DNA of 64,000 bases, taken from positions 62,001-126,000 of the forward strand of contig NZ_MVHU01000002.1 in assembly GCF_002086285.1 (NCBI RefSeq), given 5' to 3'. Position 1 is the first letter of the stretch. Each line of letters begins with the position of its first letter. This stretch comes from Mycolicibacter kumamotonensis. Its GTDB lineage: Bacteria; Actinomycetota; Actinomycetes; Mycobacteriales; Mycobacteriaceae. Both the position numbers and the translations under genes were made by a program. Positions 35,403-45,631 of this stretch are shown here, piece by piece. The notes under the pieces were generated by a model. It saw only the letters and a list, made by a program, of their open reading frames with translations. It did not search any database and was not told the DNA's origin.

Positions 35403-36242
35403 ATGGATGCTCAGCCACCGCGGCCGCCGCTTGCCGCAACCGTTCTGCGAGACGGGTTGACCGGCCCGGGTCAACCCTGGCGCGCCCTGGATGTGGTCAC
35501 CGAGACCGGATCCACCAATGCCGATCTGTTGGCCCGCGCCGCGGCGGGCGAGGACATCGATGGCGCGGTGCTGCTGGCCGAATACCAGACGGCCGGTCGC
35601 GGCCGGCACGGGCGGCACTGGGTGGCCCCCGCGGGTAGTCAACTGGCACTGTCGGTGGGGGTCGCCGCGGACATGGTGCCGACATCGGGATGGGGTTGGC
35701 TGACCTTGGCGACCGGGGTGGCGGTGGCCGACGCGCTCACCGAGGTCGCGGATCTGCCGGTCGGCCTGAAGTGGCCCAACGACGTCCTGGTGGGCTCGGA
35801 CATGCAAGGCAAGCTGGCCGGGATCCTCGCCGAGGTGGCTGCGCCCAAGGCGCTCATCGTGGTCGGACTCGGTCTGAACGTGACCATGACCGCTTCCGAG
35901 GCGCCGGATCCGGCGGCGGTCTCGCTGGCGATGCTCGGCGCCTCGATGCTCGACCGAAATCTCTTGGCGAACAAGGTTCTTCGGCACCTCGCGGCCCGGA
36001 TCGCGGCGTGGCGCTCAGCCGGTGGGGCGGATGAGGCGCTGGCGGCGGACTACCGGCGCTACAGCTGCACACTGGGCGCCCGGGTGCGCGCCGACACCCC
36101 CGGTGACCATCGGGTCGAGGGCCTCGCCGAGGCGATCGATGACACGGGCCGGCTCATCATCAACACCGGTACTGAGACGGTCACGGTGTCGGCCGGCGAT
36201 GTCACGCGGCTGCGGCCCGGCGATTCAGCGGGTCTCGGCTAG
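35403..36242 (+). CDS. birA: Biotin protein ligase
   Basis: The protein has 279 residues of the class I (monofunctional) type without an N-terminal DNA-binding domain. The catalytic motif is QTAGRGRHGRHW, followed by LKWPNDVLVGSDMQGKLAGI and VVGLGLNV. A C-terminal SH3-like domain (about 225-279) completes it. It makes biotinyl-AMP and transfers biotin to the lysine of AccA3 and other carriers. ATG 35403 is chosen from the -10 geometry. It is followed after 8 bases by the PH-domain gene. Confidence 0.94.
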   Translation: MDAQPPRPPLAATVLRDGLTGPGQPWRALDVVTETGSTNADLLARAAAGEDIDGAVLLAEYQTAGRGRHGRHWVAPAGSQLALSVGVAADMVPTSGWGWLTLATGVAVADALTEVADLPVGLKWPNDVLVGSDMQGKLAGILAEVAAPKALIVVGLGLNVTMTASEAPDPAAVSLAMLGASMLDRNLLANKVLRHLAARIAAWRSAGGADEALAADYRRYSCTLGARVRADTPGDHRVEGLAEAIDDTGRLIINTGTETVTVSAGDVTRLRPGDSAGLG

Positions 36243-36250
36243 GGCCGGCC

Positions 36251-36760
36251 GTGGGTTACCCCGAGAACGTGCTGGCCGAGGACGAACAGGTCGTGCTGCA
36301 CCGTCATCCGCACGTCAAACGCCTGCTGTTGCCGCTGCTGGCCCTGCTGTTGGCCACGGCCTGCGCCGGCTTCGCTTCCGGGATCGTCAACCCGCGGGCC
36401 TGGGACCCCAACGCCAAGAACGTGGTCTTCGGGGTGATCTGGGTGATCTGGCTGGTGGTGGTCGGCTGGCTGGCGGTCTGGCCGTTTTTGACCTGGCTGA
36501 CCACCCACTTCGTCGTCACCGACCGGCGCGTGATGTACCGGCACGGGTTGCTGACGCGCAGCGGGATCGACATCGCGTTGGCGCGGATCAACAGTGTGGA
36601 GTTCGTCCACGGGCTCATCGACCGGATGCTGCGTACCGGGACGCTGATCATCGAGTCGGCGTCACAGGAACCGCTGGAGTTCTACGACATCCCGCGCGTG
36701 GAACAGGTCCACGCGCTGCTGTATCACGAGGTCTTCGACAACCCGTCCGCTGCGGGCTGA
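36251..36760 (+). CDS. Membrane protein with bacterial PH domain
   Basis: This 169-residue protein has two membrane helices (about 24-45 and 60-85, LLLPLLALLLATACAGFASG and VIWVIWLVVVGWLAVWPFL). A bacterial PH (bPH2/YdbT-like) domain follows (FVVTDRRVMYRHGLLTRSGI, INSVEFVHGLIDRMLRTGTL). The role of such proteins is unknown. From memory the M. tuberculosis counterpart (Rv3278c) has the same place after birA. GTG 36251 starts 8 bases after birA. The 3' end overlaps the GtrA gene tail to tail by 37 bases. Confidence 0.85.
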   Translation: MGYPENVLAEDEQVVLHRHPHVKRLLLPLLALLLATACAGFASGIVNPRAWDPNAKNVVFGVIWVIWLVVVGWLAVWPFLTWLTTHFVVTDRRVMYRHGLLTRSGIDIALARINSVEFVHGLIDRMLRTGTLIIESASQEPLEFYDIPRVEQVHALLYHEVFDNPSAAG

Positions 36761-37371
36761 CGGCGTGCCGGGCGCCGGAACAGGGTGACCACTCCGCTGT
36801 CCGGGCCGCCCTCCAGGGAGTCCTCGATCGCCTCGGCGAGTGCGCCGGTCTCGATCGTCGCATCCAGCGCGGCATCGGTGCTGCGCGCGAACTCGTCGGG
36901 GAAGACCCAGCGCCGGAACGCCCAGAACCGGAACGCCATCTGCAGCAGGTTGCCGATGATGTAGGCCGAGATGAAGTCGGCGATGTTCTCGATGGTCAGC
37001 GACACCATCGGCGCCCGCAGCTGCAACACGTAGCTGGAGAACCACAACGGCGCCATCGACAGCAGCACGCCGACACCGCTGATCCCGAAGAACAGCAGCG
37101 CCTCGTGGTGGCGCTCCCGGCCACCGCGGTCCTTGAAACTCCACTCACGGTTGAGGATGTAGGACGCGATCACCGCGACGATGCCGGAGATGACCTTGGC
37201 GGTGACCGGCTTGGGTTCCAGGATCGTCAGCTTGAGCGTGTAGAACAGCGCCGAGTCGATGACGAAGGTGGTCGCGCCGACAATCGCGAACTTGATCAAC
37301 TCATGGTGGCGCTCGGCCAGCGGCCGGATCACCCGGGGCAGCCGGGCGATCGTGGCGTCGGTAAAAGACAC
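36724..37371 (-). CDS. GtrA-family membrane protein
   Basis: The protein has 215 residues with four membrane helices of the GtrA family (FAIVGATTFVIDSALFYTLK, then VISGIVAVIASYILNREWSF; last helix ISAYIIGNLLQMAFRFWAFR). A cytoplasmic tail of about 60 residues completes it. GtrA-like proteins help move or present polyprenyl-linked sugars for cell-envelope glycan synthesis. GTG 37371 is chosen: TACACT lies 8 bases upstream in leaderless geometry and the N-terminus then matches the M. tuberculosis homologue (Rv3277) I recall. A longer frame to 37518 is not supported. Confidence 0.88.
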   Translation of the reverse strand: MSFTDATIARLPRVIRPLAERHHELIKFAIVGATTFVIDSALFYTLKLTILEPKPVTAKVISGIVAVIASYILNREWSFKDRGGRERHHEALLFFGISGVGVLLSMAPLWFSSYVLQLRAPMVSLTIENIADFISAYIIGNLLQMAFRFWAFRRWVFPDEFARSTDAALDATIETGALAEAIEDSLEGGPDSGVVTLFRRPARRQPAADGLSKTS

Positions 37372-37379
37372 AAGTCGCC

Positions 37380-37385
37380 AGTGTA
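37380..37385 (-). promoter_or_regulatory. Leaderless -10 of the GtrA gene
   Basis: On the minus strand TACACT is followed by 8 bases and GTG 37371. Confidence 0.45.
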
Positions 37386-37456
37386 CGGACTTTGCCTGAT
37401 CCGCGCCTAACGACTGGATAAGGACGCAGACGGCCCGACGTGACACGATATTGCCC

Positions 37457-38683
37457 GTGCCGAAACCCCCAACCACCGCGCCGCCATCGGCAAGTGGCCG
37501 CAGCCCCCTGGTCGCCATGGTCGGCGGCGGTCAGCTGGCCCGGATGACCCACCAGGCGGCGATCGCGCTCGGCCAGCGGCTGCGGGTGCTGGCCGGCGCG
37601 GCCGACGAGCCGGCGGCCCAGGTCACCCCGGACGTGGTGATCGGCTCGCACACCGACCTCGACGACTTGCGCCGGGTCGCCACCGGAGCCACCGTGCTCA
37701 CCTTCGACCACGAGCACGTCCCCGGCGAACTGCTGGACAAGCTGATCGCCGAGGGTGTCAACGTGGCGCCGCCGCCGGCTGCGCTGCTGCACGCTCAGGA
37801 CAAGCTGGTGATGCGACGCAGGCTGGCGGCCCTGGGGGCGCCGGTGCCACGGTTCGCCGCCATCGAGACTCTGCAGGCCGTCGACGAGTTCGCCGAGCTG
37901 ACCGGCGGCCCGATGGTGGTGAAGACCACCCGGGGCGGGTACGACGGGCGCGGAGTGTCCATCGTCGACGATGTGGTCCAGGCCCGGGCCGCCGCCGCCG
38001 AGTACCTGGCCTCCGGGGTGCCGGTGCTGGTCGAGGAGCGGGTCGCGATGCGCCGGGAGCTCTCGGCGCTGGTCGCCCGGTCGCCGTTCGGCCAGGGCGC
38101 GGCGTGGCCGGTGGTGGAGACGGTGCAGGAAGACGGGATCTGTGTGACGGTGATCGCGCCCGCACCCGATCTTCCTGCTGAATCTGCTGCTGCCGCACAG
38201 CAATTGGGGCTGCGCCTGGCCGACGAGTTGGGTGTGGTCGGGGTGCTGGCCGTCGAGCTGTTCGAGACCACGGCCGGAGAGCTGCTGGTCAACGAGCTGG
38301 CGATGCGGCCGCACAACTCCGGGCACTGGACCATGGACGGTGCGGCCACCAGCCAGTTCGAGCAGCATCTGCGCGCGGTGCTGGACTATCCGCTCGGCGC
38401 CACCTCCCCGGTCGTGCCGGTGACCGTGATGGCCAATGTGCTCGGTGCTGCCGAGCCGCCGGCGATGACGATGGACGAGCGGCTGCACCACCTGTTCGCC
38501 CGCTATCCCGACGCGCGTGTGCACCTCTACGGCAAGGACGAGCGGCCGGGCCGCAAGATCGGGCACGTCAACCTGCTCGGTGATGACGCCACGGCGTCGG
38601 CCAAGCTGCGTGAGCGGGCCGAGAGCGCGGCACACTGGTTGTCGCACGGGGAATGGAGCGATGGATGGGATCCGCATGAGTGA
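37457..38683 (+). CDS. purK: N5-carboxyaminoimidazole ribonucleotide synthase
   Basis: This 408-residue ATP-grasp enzyme of purine synthesis adds CO2 (as bicarbonate) to AIR. Landmarks are [37 protein letters not shown] for ATP binding, [18 protein letters not shown], and the metal-binding [20 protein letters not shown], then [15 protein letters not shown] 37457 is preferred; TTG 37451 in frame would add two residues. It overlaps purE by 8 bases, so product and enzyme pass directly to PurE. Confidence 0.96.
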   Translation: MPKPPTTAPPSASGRSPLVAMVGGGQLARMTHQAAIALGQRLRVLAGAADEPAAQVTPDVVIGSHTDLDDLRRVATGATVLTFDHEHVPGELLDKLIAEGVNVAPPPAALLHAQDKLVMRRRLAALGAPVPRFAAIETLQAVDEFAELTGGPMVVKTTRGGYDGRGVSIVDDVVQARAAAAEYLASGVPVLVEERVAMRRELSALVARSPFGQGAAWPVVETVQEDGICVTVIAPAPDLPAESAAAAQQLGLRLADELGVVGVLAVELFETTAGELLVNELAMRPHNSGHWTMDGAATSQFEQHLRAVLDYPLGATSPVVPVTVMANVLGAAEPPAMTMDERLHHLFARYPDARVHLYGKDERPGRKIGHVNLLGDDATASAKLRERAESAAHWLSHGEWSDGWDPHE

Positions 38684-39191
38684 GCACAAGCCCGGTCCCC
38701 GGGTAGGCGTGATCATGGGCAGCGACAGCGACTGGTCGGTGATGGAGGACGCGGCCCGCGCGCTGGCCGAGTTCGACATCCCCTTCGAGGTGGGGGTGGT
38801 CTCGGCGCACCGCACCCCGCAGCGGATGTTCGACTACGCCCGTGCCGCGGCCGGCCGCGGTATCGAGGTGATCATCGCCGGGGCGGGCGGGGCCGCGCAC
38901 CTACCCGGGATGGTGGCCTCGGCCACACCGCTGCCGGTGATCGGGGTGCCGGTTCCGCTGGCACGTCTCGACGGGCTGGACTCGTTGCTGTCGATCGTGC
39001 AGATGCCGGCCGGGGTGCCGGTGGCCACCGTCTCCATCGGCGGCGCGCGCAACGCGGGGTTGCTGGCGGTGCGTATTCTGGCCTCCGCCGATGCGGCATT
39101 ACGGGCCCGGATGGAGACTTTCCAACAGCAACTGGCGGACACCGTGCTTGCGAAGGACGCGAAACTACAAGGTAAAGTTACCGGCGAGTAG
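38676..39191 (+). CDS. purE: N5-carboxyaminoimidazole ribonucleotide mutase
   Basis: The protein has 171 residues of the class I PurE type. The active-site loop is [20 protein letters not shown], with [13 protein letters not shown] and the loop [14 protein letters not shown], where the histidine acts as the acid-base. It shifts the carboxyl group of N5-CAIR to C4. It is translated with purK. The fadE25 ribosome site (AGGAGG) follows its stop by three bases, so fadE25 may be read from the same message. Confidence 0.96.
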   Translation: MSEHKPGPRVGVIMGSDSDWSVMEDAARALAEFDIPFEVGVVSAHRTPQRMFDYARAAAGRGIEVIIAGAGGAAHLPGMVASATPLPVIGVPVPLARLDGLDSLLSIVQMPAGVPVATVSIGGARNAGLLAVRILASADAALRARMETFQQQLADTVLAKDAKLQGKVTGE

Positions 39192-39205
39192 CTTAGGAGG
39201 CTGTG

Positions 39206-40375
39206 ATGGCTGGGTGGGCCGGGAATCCGTCGTTTGACCTGTTCAAACTCCCCGAAGAGCACGACGAGCTGCGGGCGGCGATTCGGGCGTTGGCGGAGAA
39301 GGAGATCGCTCCTTACGCCAAGGAGGTCGACGAGCAGGCGCGTTTCCCCGAGGAGGCGCTGGCGGCCTTGAACGCCTCGGGCTTCAACGCCGTGCATGTG
39401 CCCGAGGAGTACGGCGGGCAGGGTGCGGACTCGGTGGCGGCATGCATCGTGATCGAGGAAGTCGCGCGGGTGTGTGCGTCGTCCTCGTTGATCCCGGCGG
39501 TGAACAAGCTGGGCACCATGGGGTTGATCCTGGCCGGCTCCGACGAGCTGAAGCGGCAGGTGCTGCCGGGCCTGGCAAGCGGTGAGGTGATGGCCTCCTA
39601 CGCATTGAGCGAGCGGGAGGCGGGCAGTGATGCCGCGGCGATGCGCACCCGGGCCAAGGCCGACGGCGACGACTGGATCCTCAACGGCTCCAAGTGCTGG
39701 ATCACCAACGGCGGCAAGTCGAGTTGGTACACGGTGATGGCGGTGACCGACCCTGATCTGGATGCCAACGGTATCTCGGCGTTCATGGTGCACGTCGATG
39801 ACGAGGGCTTCACGATCGGGCCCAAGGAGCACAAGCTCGGTATCAAGGGCTCGCCGACCACCGAGTTGTACTTCGAGAACTGCCGTATCCCCGGTGATCG
39901 GATCATCGGTGAGCCCGGGACCGGGTTCAAGACCGCGCTGCGCACGTTGGATCACACCCGCCCGACCATCGGCGCCCAGGCCGTGGGTATCGCTCAGGGG
40001 GCGTTGGATGCGGCGATCGAATACACCAAGGACCGCAAGCAGTTCGGCAAGAACATCGCCACCTTCCAGGGGGTGCAGTTCATGCTCGCCGACATGGCGA
40101 TGAAACTGGAGGCGGCCCGGCTGATGGTCTACAGCGCCGCCGCGCGCGCCGAACGCGGGGAGACCGGCCTGGGCTTCATCTCTGCGGCGAGCAAGTGCTT
40201 CGCCTCCGATGTGGCCATGGAGGTCACCACCGATGCGGTGCAGTTGTTCGGCGGGGCGGGCTACACCACCGACTTCCCGGTCGAGCGGATGATGCGCGAC
40301 GCCAAGATCACCCAGATCTATGAGGGCACCAACCAGATCCAGCGCGTGGTGATGAGCCGGCACCTGCTGCGCTGA
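39206..40375 (+). CDS. fadE25: Acyl-CoA dehydrogenase FadE25
   Basis: The protein has 389 residues, the same length as M. tuberculosis FadE25. It has an N-terminal helical domain (FKLPEEHDELRAAIRALAEK), FAD-contact regions ASYALSEREAGSDAAAM and CWITNGGKSSWYTVMA, and the C-terminal helical domain with AVQLFGGAGYTTDFPVERMM and the catalytic glutamate in QIYEGTNQIQRVVMSRHLL. It oxidises an acyl-CoA to the enoyl-CoA with an electron-transfer flavoprotein. ATG 39206 is 5 bases after AGGAGG; GTG 39203 is too close. A strong hairpin follows. Confidence 0.94.
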   Translation: MAGWAGNPSFDLFKLPEEHDELRAAIRALAEKEIAPYAKEVDEQARFPEEALAALNASGFNAVHVPEEYGGQGADSVAACIVIEEVARVCASSSLIPAVNKLGTMGLILAGSDELKRQVLPGLASGEVMASYALSEREAGSDAAAMRTRAKADGDDWILNGSKCWITNGGKSSWYTVMAVTDPDLDANGISAFMVHVDDEGFTIGPKEHKLGIKGSPTTELYFENCRIPGDRIIGEPGTGFKTALRTLDHTRPTIGAQAVGIAQGALDAAIEYTKDRKQFGKNIATFQGVQFMLADMAMKLEAARLMVYSAAARAERGETGLGFISAASKCFASDVAMEVTTDAVQLFGGAGYTTDFPVERMMRDAKITQIYEGTNQIQRVVMSRHLLR

Positions 40376-40388
40376 GCAGCCCACATTT

Positions 40389-40450
40389 CCGCGAGATTGC
40401 AACCATGCAGCGAAATGCGCGCAGTCACCTGCATGGTTGCAATCTCGCGG
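40389..40450. terminator. Perfect 22-bp inverted repeat between fadE25 and pta
   Basis: Arms 40389-40410 (from CCGCGAGATT to CCATGCAG) and 40429-40450 are perfectly complementary over 22 bases, with an 18-base loop. It starts 14 bases after the fadE25 stop. There is no U tract. It may be a factor-assisted terminator or a dispersed intergenic palindrome. Confidence 0.8.
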
Positions 40451-40479
40451 TGATCAAGGCCGAAGGCGACCGCCTCAAT

Positions 40480-40485
40480 TAGGTT
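40480..40485 (+). promoter_or_regulatory. -10 element of the pta-ackA operon
   Basis: TAGGTT lies 9 bases before ATG 40495, giving a very short leader or a leaderless transcript just downstream of the hairpin. Confidence 0.45.
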
Positions 40486-40494
40486 GAGGGCACC

Positions 40495-42606
40495 ATGACC
40501 GAAGCCGAACCGGCTCGCACGTCGAGCATCTACCTGGCCGCCGCCGAGGGCGGAACCGGCAAGTCCGCCATCGCGCTGGGTCTGCTGCACCTGCTGGCCG
40601 CCTCGTCGGCGCGGGTCGGCGTGTTCCGCCCGATCGTCCGCTCACTCGACGAGCCCGACGAGCAGCTCGAGCTATTGCTCGCGCACGCCACCGCGCAGAT
40701 CGACGATCACACCAGGTGCCGCGGCGTGACCTACCAGCAGGTCTTCTCCGACCGGGAAGCCGCGCTGGGCGAGATCGTCGCGCGGTTCCACGACGTCGCG
40801 CGCCAGTGCGAAACCGTGCTGGTGGTCGGCAGTGACTACACCGACATCGTCAACCCGAGCGAGTTGACCTTCAACGCCCGCGTCGCGGTGAACCTGGGGG
40901 CGCCGCTGGTGTTGGCCATCAACGGTCACCAGCGTGATGCGCAGGCCATCGGCGAGATCACGGCCCGCTGCCTGGCCGAGGCGGCCGCGGTCCACGCCCA
41001 CCCGGCCGTGGTGATCGCCAACCGCTGCGACCCGGACCGGCTGGCGGAGGTCACCAAGGCGATCTCGGACCGTCTGGACGGCCCGGGCACCCGGGACATT
41101 CCCGCGTTCGCGGTTCCGGAGGTACCGCTGCTGTCCGCCCCGACGATGGCCGAACTGTGCACGGCGCTGGACGGCACCGTCTACAGCGGCGACCCCGAGC
41201 TGCTACGCCGTGAGGCGCTCGGTGTCATGGTCGGCGGGATGACCGCCGAGAACATTCTGGAACGGCTGACCGAAGGTCAAGTGGTGATCGTGCCCGCCGA
41301 TCGCTCCGACGTACTGCTGGCGCTGGTGAACGCCCATGACGCACAGGGCTTCCCGTCACTAGCCGGGATCATCCTCAACGGTGGCCTGCTGCCGCACCCG
41401 GCGATCGACAAGCTAGTCAAGGGGCTGCGGCCTACCCTGCCGCTGATCGCCACCAGCCACCGCACCTACGACACCGCCGAAAAGGTGTCGCACACCGGCT
41501 CGCGGATCACCGTCGACGCACTGCGCAAGATCGACACCGCGCTAGCGGTGATGGCCGCTCACCTCGACGGCGCCGAGCTGGCCGAACGGATCCGGGTGCC
41601 GGCGTCGACGGTGGTGACCCCCCAGATGTTCGAGTACCAGCTGCTGGAGCGCGCCCGCTCCGACCGGCGCCACATCGTGCTGCCCGAAGCCGCCGATGAC
41701 CGGATCCTGTTGGCGGCCGGCCGGTTACTGTCCCGCGGAATCGTAGACCTGACCCTGCTCGGGGTGGAGGACGCGGTGCGCAGGCGCGGCGCCGAACTCG
41801 GGGTGGACCTGGATGCGGCGCAGGTCGTCGACCCCGCCAACAGCGGCCTGCTGGAATCGTTCGGCGCAGAGTACACCCGACTGCGCGCCCACAAGGGGAT
41901 CGCCGAGGAACGTGCCCGCGAGATCATGCGTGACATCTCCTATTTCGGCACCATGATGGTACAACTGGGGCTCGCCGACGGCATGGTGTCCGGTGCCGCG
42001 CACACCACGGCGCACACCATCCGCCCGGCATTCGAGATCATCCGGACCGCGCCGGGGGTCTCAACGGTGTCCAGTGTCTTCCTGATGTGTCTGTCCGACC
42101 GGGTGCTGGCGTTCGGAGACTGCGCGGTGGTACCCGACCCGACCGTCGAGCAACTCGCCGATATCGCGATCTCCTCGGCCGCCACAGCCGCCTCGTTCGG
42201 TATCGAGCCCAGGGTGGCTTTGCTGTCGTATTCGACCGGTGAGTCCGGCGCCGGGGCGGGTGTGGACAAGGTGCGTGCCGCAACACAATTGGTGCATCAG
42301 CGCCGGCCCGACCTGCTCGCCGACGGGCCGATCCAGTACGACGCCGCGGTCGACGAGACGGTAGCGGCAGCCAAGATGCCCGACTCGGCGGTCGCCGGGC
42401 GGGCCACCGTGCTGGTGTTCCCGGACCTCAACACCGGCAACAACACCTACAAGGCGGTGCAGCGCAGCGCCGGGGCGGTCGCGATCGGTCCGGTACTGCA
42501 GGGATTGGCCAAACCGGTCAACGACCTGTCCCGGGGCGCGCTGGTCGACGACATCGTCTACACGGTGGCGATCACCGCGATCCAGGCGCAGGAGGCGGCT
42601 CGGTGA
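40495..42606 (+). CDS. pta: Phosphate acetyltransferase
   Basis: The protein has 703 residues of the long Pta type. An N-terminal P-loop NTPase-like domain (about 8-200, [20 protein letters not shown]) leads into a DRTGG domain (about 235-345, [20 protein letters not shown]). The C-terminal catalytic PTA_PTB domain (about 375-700) has [60 protein letters not shown] and [20 protein letters not shown]. It interconverts acetyl-CoA and acetyl phosphate. It overlaps ackA by four bases (GTGA). Confidence 0.96.
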   Translation: MTEAEPARTSSIYLAAAEGGTGKSAIALGLLHLLAASSARVGVFRPIVRSLDEPDEQLELLLAHATAQIDDHTRCRGVTYQQVFSDREAALGEIVARFHDVARQCETVLVVGSDYTDIVNPSELTFNARVAVNLGAPLVLAINGHQRDAQAIGEITARCLAEAAAVHAHPAVVIANRCDPDRLAEVTKAISDRLDGPGTRDIPAFAVPEVPLLSAPTMAELCTALDGTVYSGDPELLRREALGVMVGGMTAENILERLTEGQVVIVPADRSDVLLALVNAHDAQGFPSLAGIILNGGLLPHPAIDKLVKGLRPTLPLIATSHRTYDTAEKVSHTGSRITVDALRKIDTALAVMAAHLDGAELAERIRVPASTVVTPQMFEYQLLERARSDRRHIVLPEAADDRILLAAGRLLSRGIVDLTLLGVEDAVRRRGAELGVDLDAAQVVDPANSGLLESFGAEYTRLRAHKGIAEERAREIMRDISYFGTMMVQLGLADGMVSGAAHTTAHTIRPAFEIIRTAPGVSTVSSVFLMCLSDRVLAFGDCAVVPDPTVEQLADIAISSAATAASFGIEPRVALLSYSTGESGAGAGVDKVRAATQLVHQRRPDLLADGPIQYDAAVDETVAAAKMPDSAVAGRATVLVFPDLNTGNNTYKAVQRSAGAVAIGPVLQGLAKPVNDLSRGALVDDIVYTVAITAIQAQEAAR

Positions 42607-43748
42607 CTGTCGGCGACACCGGGCTGGTGCTGGTGCTCAACTCCGGTTCGTCGTCGATCAAGTTCCAGGTGATCGATCCGGTGGCCGGCACCGCGGTGGT
42701 CTCGGGTCTGGTCGAACAGATCGGCGAGCCGGAGGGGACGATCCCCGATCACGCCGCCGGCCTGCACATGATCCACCAGCAGCTACTCGATTCCGGGATC
42801 GACCTCGGCGCGATCCGGGCAGTCGGGCACCGGGTTGTGCACGGCGGCACGAAGTTTCACTCGCCGACGCTGATCACCGACGCGGTACTGGCCGAGATCG
42901 AGCGGCTCGCCGAAATGGCGCCGCTGCACAACCCCCCCAACGCGATCGGCATCGAGGTCGCGCGCGCCGACTTCCCCGACCTACCGCACGTGGCGGTCTT
43001 CGACACCGGCTTCTTCCACTCGCTGCCGCAGGCCGCCGCCACCTATGCGATAGACCGTGACGTGGCAGCCGATTACGGCATCCGCCGGTACGGGTTCCAC
43101 GGCACTTCGCACGAGTACGTCTCCCGCCAGGTGGCGGTGCTGCTGGACGCCGACCTCGCCGAGCTCAACACCATCGTGCTGCACCTGGGCAACGGCGCGT
43201 CGGCGTCGGCGGTGCACGGCGGGGTCGCGGTGGAGACCTCGATGGGGCTGACCCCGCTGGAGGGGCTGGTGATGGGCACCCGCTGCGGCGACATCGATGC
43301 GGGAGTGCTGATGCACCTGCGGCGCACCGCCGGCATGGAAGTCGAACAACTCGACGAACTGCTCAACCGGCGCTCCGGGCTCAAGGGGATGTGCGGGATC
43401 AACGACTTCAGGGAACTGCTCGAGCACATCGCCGCCGGTTCGGCCCCGGCGAAGCTGGCCTACGACGTCTATGTGCACCGGCTGCGCAAATACGTCGGCG
43501 CCTACCTGGCGGTGCTCGGCCGGGTCGATGCGATCGCCTTCACCGCGGGGGTGGGGGAGAACGTCGCCGCGGTACGTGAGGACGCGCTGGCGGGCCTGGA
43601 CGGGCTGGGCATCGTCGTCGACCCCGACCTCAACCGCACCGGTAAGGGCGCGCGGATCATCTCCGCCGACGACTCGCGCACCACCGTCCTGGTTGTTCCC
43701 ACCAACGAGGAGCTGGCGATCGCCCGCGCCGCATGGGAATTCGTGTAA
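42603..43748 (+). CDS. ackA: Acetate kinase
   Basis: The protein has 381 residues of the ASKHA fold. Landmarks are [32 protein letters not shown], the phosphate-binding [10 protein letters not shown] and HGTSHEYVS, the adenosine loop [14 protein letters not shown] and [10 protein letters not shown], and [17 protein letters not shown]. It makes ATP and acetate from acetyl phosphate, or the reverse. GTG 42603 is coupled to the pta stop. The pair lies elsewhere in M. tuberculosis (Rv0408-Rv0409, from memory), so this block is a rearrangement relative to that genome. Confidence 0.96.
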   Translation: MTVGDTGLVLVLNSGSSSIKFQVIDPVAGTAVVSGLVEQIGEPEGTIPDHAAGLHMIHQQLLDSGIDLGAIRAVGHRVVHGGTKFHSPTLITDAVLAEIERLAEMAPLHNPPNAIGIEVARADFPDLPHVAVFDTGFFHSLPQAAATYAIDRDVAADYGIRRYGFHGTSHEYVSRQVAVLLDADLAELNTIVLHLGNGASASAVHGGVAVETSMGLTPLEGLVMGTRCGDIDAGVLMHLRRTAGMEVEQLDELLNRRSGLKGMCGINDFRELLEHIAAGSAPAKLAYDVYVHRLRKYVGAYLAVLGRVDAIAFTAGVGENVAAVREDALAGLDGLGIVVDPDLNRTGKGARIISADDSRTTVLVVPTNEELAIARAAWEFV

Positions 43749-43774
43749 ATGGCGATCGGTCACGGTGGACACCG

Positions 43775-44920
43775 ATGAGCCGGGATCCGGATGCGACTGC
43801 GCCGCTGTGGCGGGCGGCGCAGCTGTTCCGCCTGCTGAGCTGCCTTTACGCGCTGGGCTTTCAAATCGCCATCAACGACGACCTGGACCGGCCCGGGGCG
43901 GCCTGGCTGCTGTTCGCGGTGCTGATCGCCTGGAGCATCGCCTGCGCGATCGCCTACCTGCACGGCTTCGGCCGGCGCCCGGCCTGGGTGATCGCCGAGC
44001 TGCTCGTCGTCGTGGCGCTGATGTTGTCCACCGAACTGGTCGCCGCCCGATCCTGGGCGCTGGACAACCAGACCTGGCCGACGACGCTGTGGGCCAGCAA
44101 CGCCACCATCTCGGCGGCCCTGCTGTTCGGCCCGGTCGGCGGTCTGCCGGCCGCGGTGGTGATCACCGCCGCCAGCGCATTCGTGAAGGGCTATGTGAGC
44201 CTCAACTTCGGCCGCAACGCCACGGTGATCATCGAGTTGGCGCTCGCGCTGGCCGTGGGGATGGCCGCCCAGACCGCCCGCCGCGCGCACCAGGACCTGC
44301 AACGCGCGATCCGGCTCTCCGCGGCGACCGAAGAGCGCGAACGGCTGTCCCGCCACGTCCACGACGGCGCCATCCAGGTGCTGGCACTGGTCGCTCGCCG
44401 CGGCCGGGAGATCGGCGGCGCGGCAGCGGAATTGGCGGAGCTGGCCGGCGAGCAGGAGCGCGCACTGCGGCGGCTGGTGAGTTCGGCGGAGTTCGCCCAG
44501 GACACCGATGCGGCAGACATCGCCGACCTGCGTGCCCTGCTGAGCCGCCGCGCCGACGAGCGGGTTTCGGTCAGCCTGCCGGCCACACCGGTGTTGCTGG
44601 CGCCCGGTGTTGTGGCCGAACTCGACGCGGCGGTCGGCAACGCCCTGGACAACGTGGCGCGCCACGCCGGGGACGGGGCCCGGGCATTCGTGCTCTGCGA
44701 GGACCTGGGAGAAACCGTGACCGTCACCGTGCGTGACGACGGCGTGGGCATCGCCGCGGGCCGGTTGGATGAGGCGGTCCGGCAGGGAAGAGTCGGTGTC
44801 TCGAAGGCGATCGTGGGCCGGCTGGCCGCGCTGGGCGGTAGCGCCCGGCTGAGCACCGAGGTCGGTGAGGGAACCGAATGGGAACTGTCCGTACCGCGCC
44901 GGGGTGAGTGCGGTGGCTGA
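43775..44920 (+). CDS. Sensor histidine kinase, MacS-like
   Basis: The protein has 381 residues. Four to five membrane helices occupy about 15-180 (LLFAVLIAWSIACAIAYLH; LLVVVALMLSTELVAA; VIIELALALAVGMAAQTA). A HisKA_3 domain has the phospho-accepting histidine in ERERLSRHVHDGAIQVLALV, and a HATPase follows (NALDNVARHAG, VRDDGVGIAAGRL). This is the NarL/DesK-type kinase group named MacS in actinobacteria; the signal is unknown. ATG 43775 follows GGTGGA. It overlaps the response regulator gene by 17 bases. Confidence 0.88.
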   Translation: MSRDPDATAPLWRAAQLFRLLSCLYALGFQIAINDDLDRPGAAWLLFAVLIAWSIACAIAYLHGFGRRPAWVIAELLVVVALMLSTELVAARSWALDNQTWPTTLWASNATISAALLFGPVGGLPAAVVITAASAFVKGYVSLNFGRNATVIIELALALAVGMAAQTARRAHQDLQRAIRLSAATEERERLSRHVHDGAIQVLALVARRGREIGGAAAELAELAGEQERALRRLVSSAEFAQDTDAADIADLRALLSRRADERVSVSLPATPVLLAPGVVAELDAAVGNALDNVARHAGDGARAFVLCEDLGETVTVTVRDDGVGIAAGRLDEAVRQGRVGVSKAIVGRLAALGGSARLSTEVGEGTEWELSVPRRGECGG

Positions 44921-45569
44921 ACCGGCTGCGCCGACGGTGATGGTCGTCGACGACCATCCGATCTGGCGGGACGCGGTGGCCCGCGACCTGGCCGAGTCGG
45001 GTTTCACCGTGGTCGCCACCGCCGACGGGGTGGCCGCCGCGCGCCGCCGGGCCGAGGTGGTCAAGCCCGAGGTGGTGGTGATGGACATGCAACTGGCCGA
45101 CGGTGACGGTGTCGCGGCCACGACCGCGGTGCTCGAGGTCTCGCCGTCGACGCGGGTGCTGGTGCTGTCGGCCTCCGATGAGCGCGACGACGTGCTGCAG
45201 GCCGTCAAAGCCGGTGCAACCGGCTACCTGGTCAAAAGCGCCTCGCGCGAGGAGCTGACCGCCGCGGTGCGTGCCACGGCCGCCGGGCGGGCGGTGTTCA
45301 CCCCCGGCCTGGCGGGTCTGGTCCTGGGTGAATACCGCCGGCTGTCGCGCAGTCCGGAGTCCGGGCCGGCGACGCCGGCGCTGACCGAGCGGGAGACCGA
45401 GGTGCTGCGCTACGTGGCGAAGGGACTGTCCGCCAAGCAGATCGCGGCCAAGCTGTCGCTGAGCCACCGCACCGTGGAGAACCACGTCCAGGCGACGTTT
45501 CGCAAGCTGCAGGTCGCCAACCGGGTGGAGCTCACCCGCTACGCCATCGAGCACGGTTTGGACCAATAA
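44904..45569 (+). CDS. LuxR/NarL-family response regulator
   Basis: The protein has 221 residues. The receiver domain (about 8-125) has VMVVDDHPIWRDAV, the phospho-acceptor aspartate in VVVMDMQLADGDGVAAT and the lysine of YLVKSAS. A C-terminal GerE HTH (about 155-215) has LTERETEVLRYVAKGLSAKQ and SHRTVENHVQATFRKLQVAN. It is the partner of the overlapping sensor kinase. GTG 44904 is chosen; GTG 44913 is an alternative three codons later. The target genes are unknown; the two membrane protein genes that follow on the same strand are candidates. Confidence 0.92.
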   Translation: MSAVAEPAAPTVMVVDDHPIWRDAVARDLAESGFTVVATADGVAAARRRAEVVKPEVVVMDMQLADGDGVAATTAVLEVSPSTRVLVLSASDERDDVLQAVKAGATGYLVKSASREELTAAVRATAAGRAVFTPGLAGLVLGEYRRLSRSPESGPATPALTERETEVLRYVAKGLSAKQIAAKLSLSHRTVENHVQATFRKLQVANRVELTRYAIEHGLDQ

Positions 45570-45631
45570 CCCCGGCGAATCAGGTAGTCCTACTCATCCG
45601 CGCGGCGCAAAAAACCGGCATCGTCACCGGC

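Noticed and set aside
40495..43748. pta-ackA as a horizontally acquired island
   Set aside because: Base composition and codon use look the same as in the neighbours and the proteins look mycobacterial; rearrangement explains the position better than transfer.
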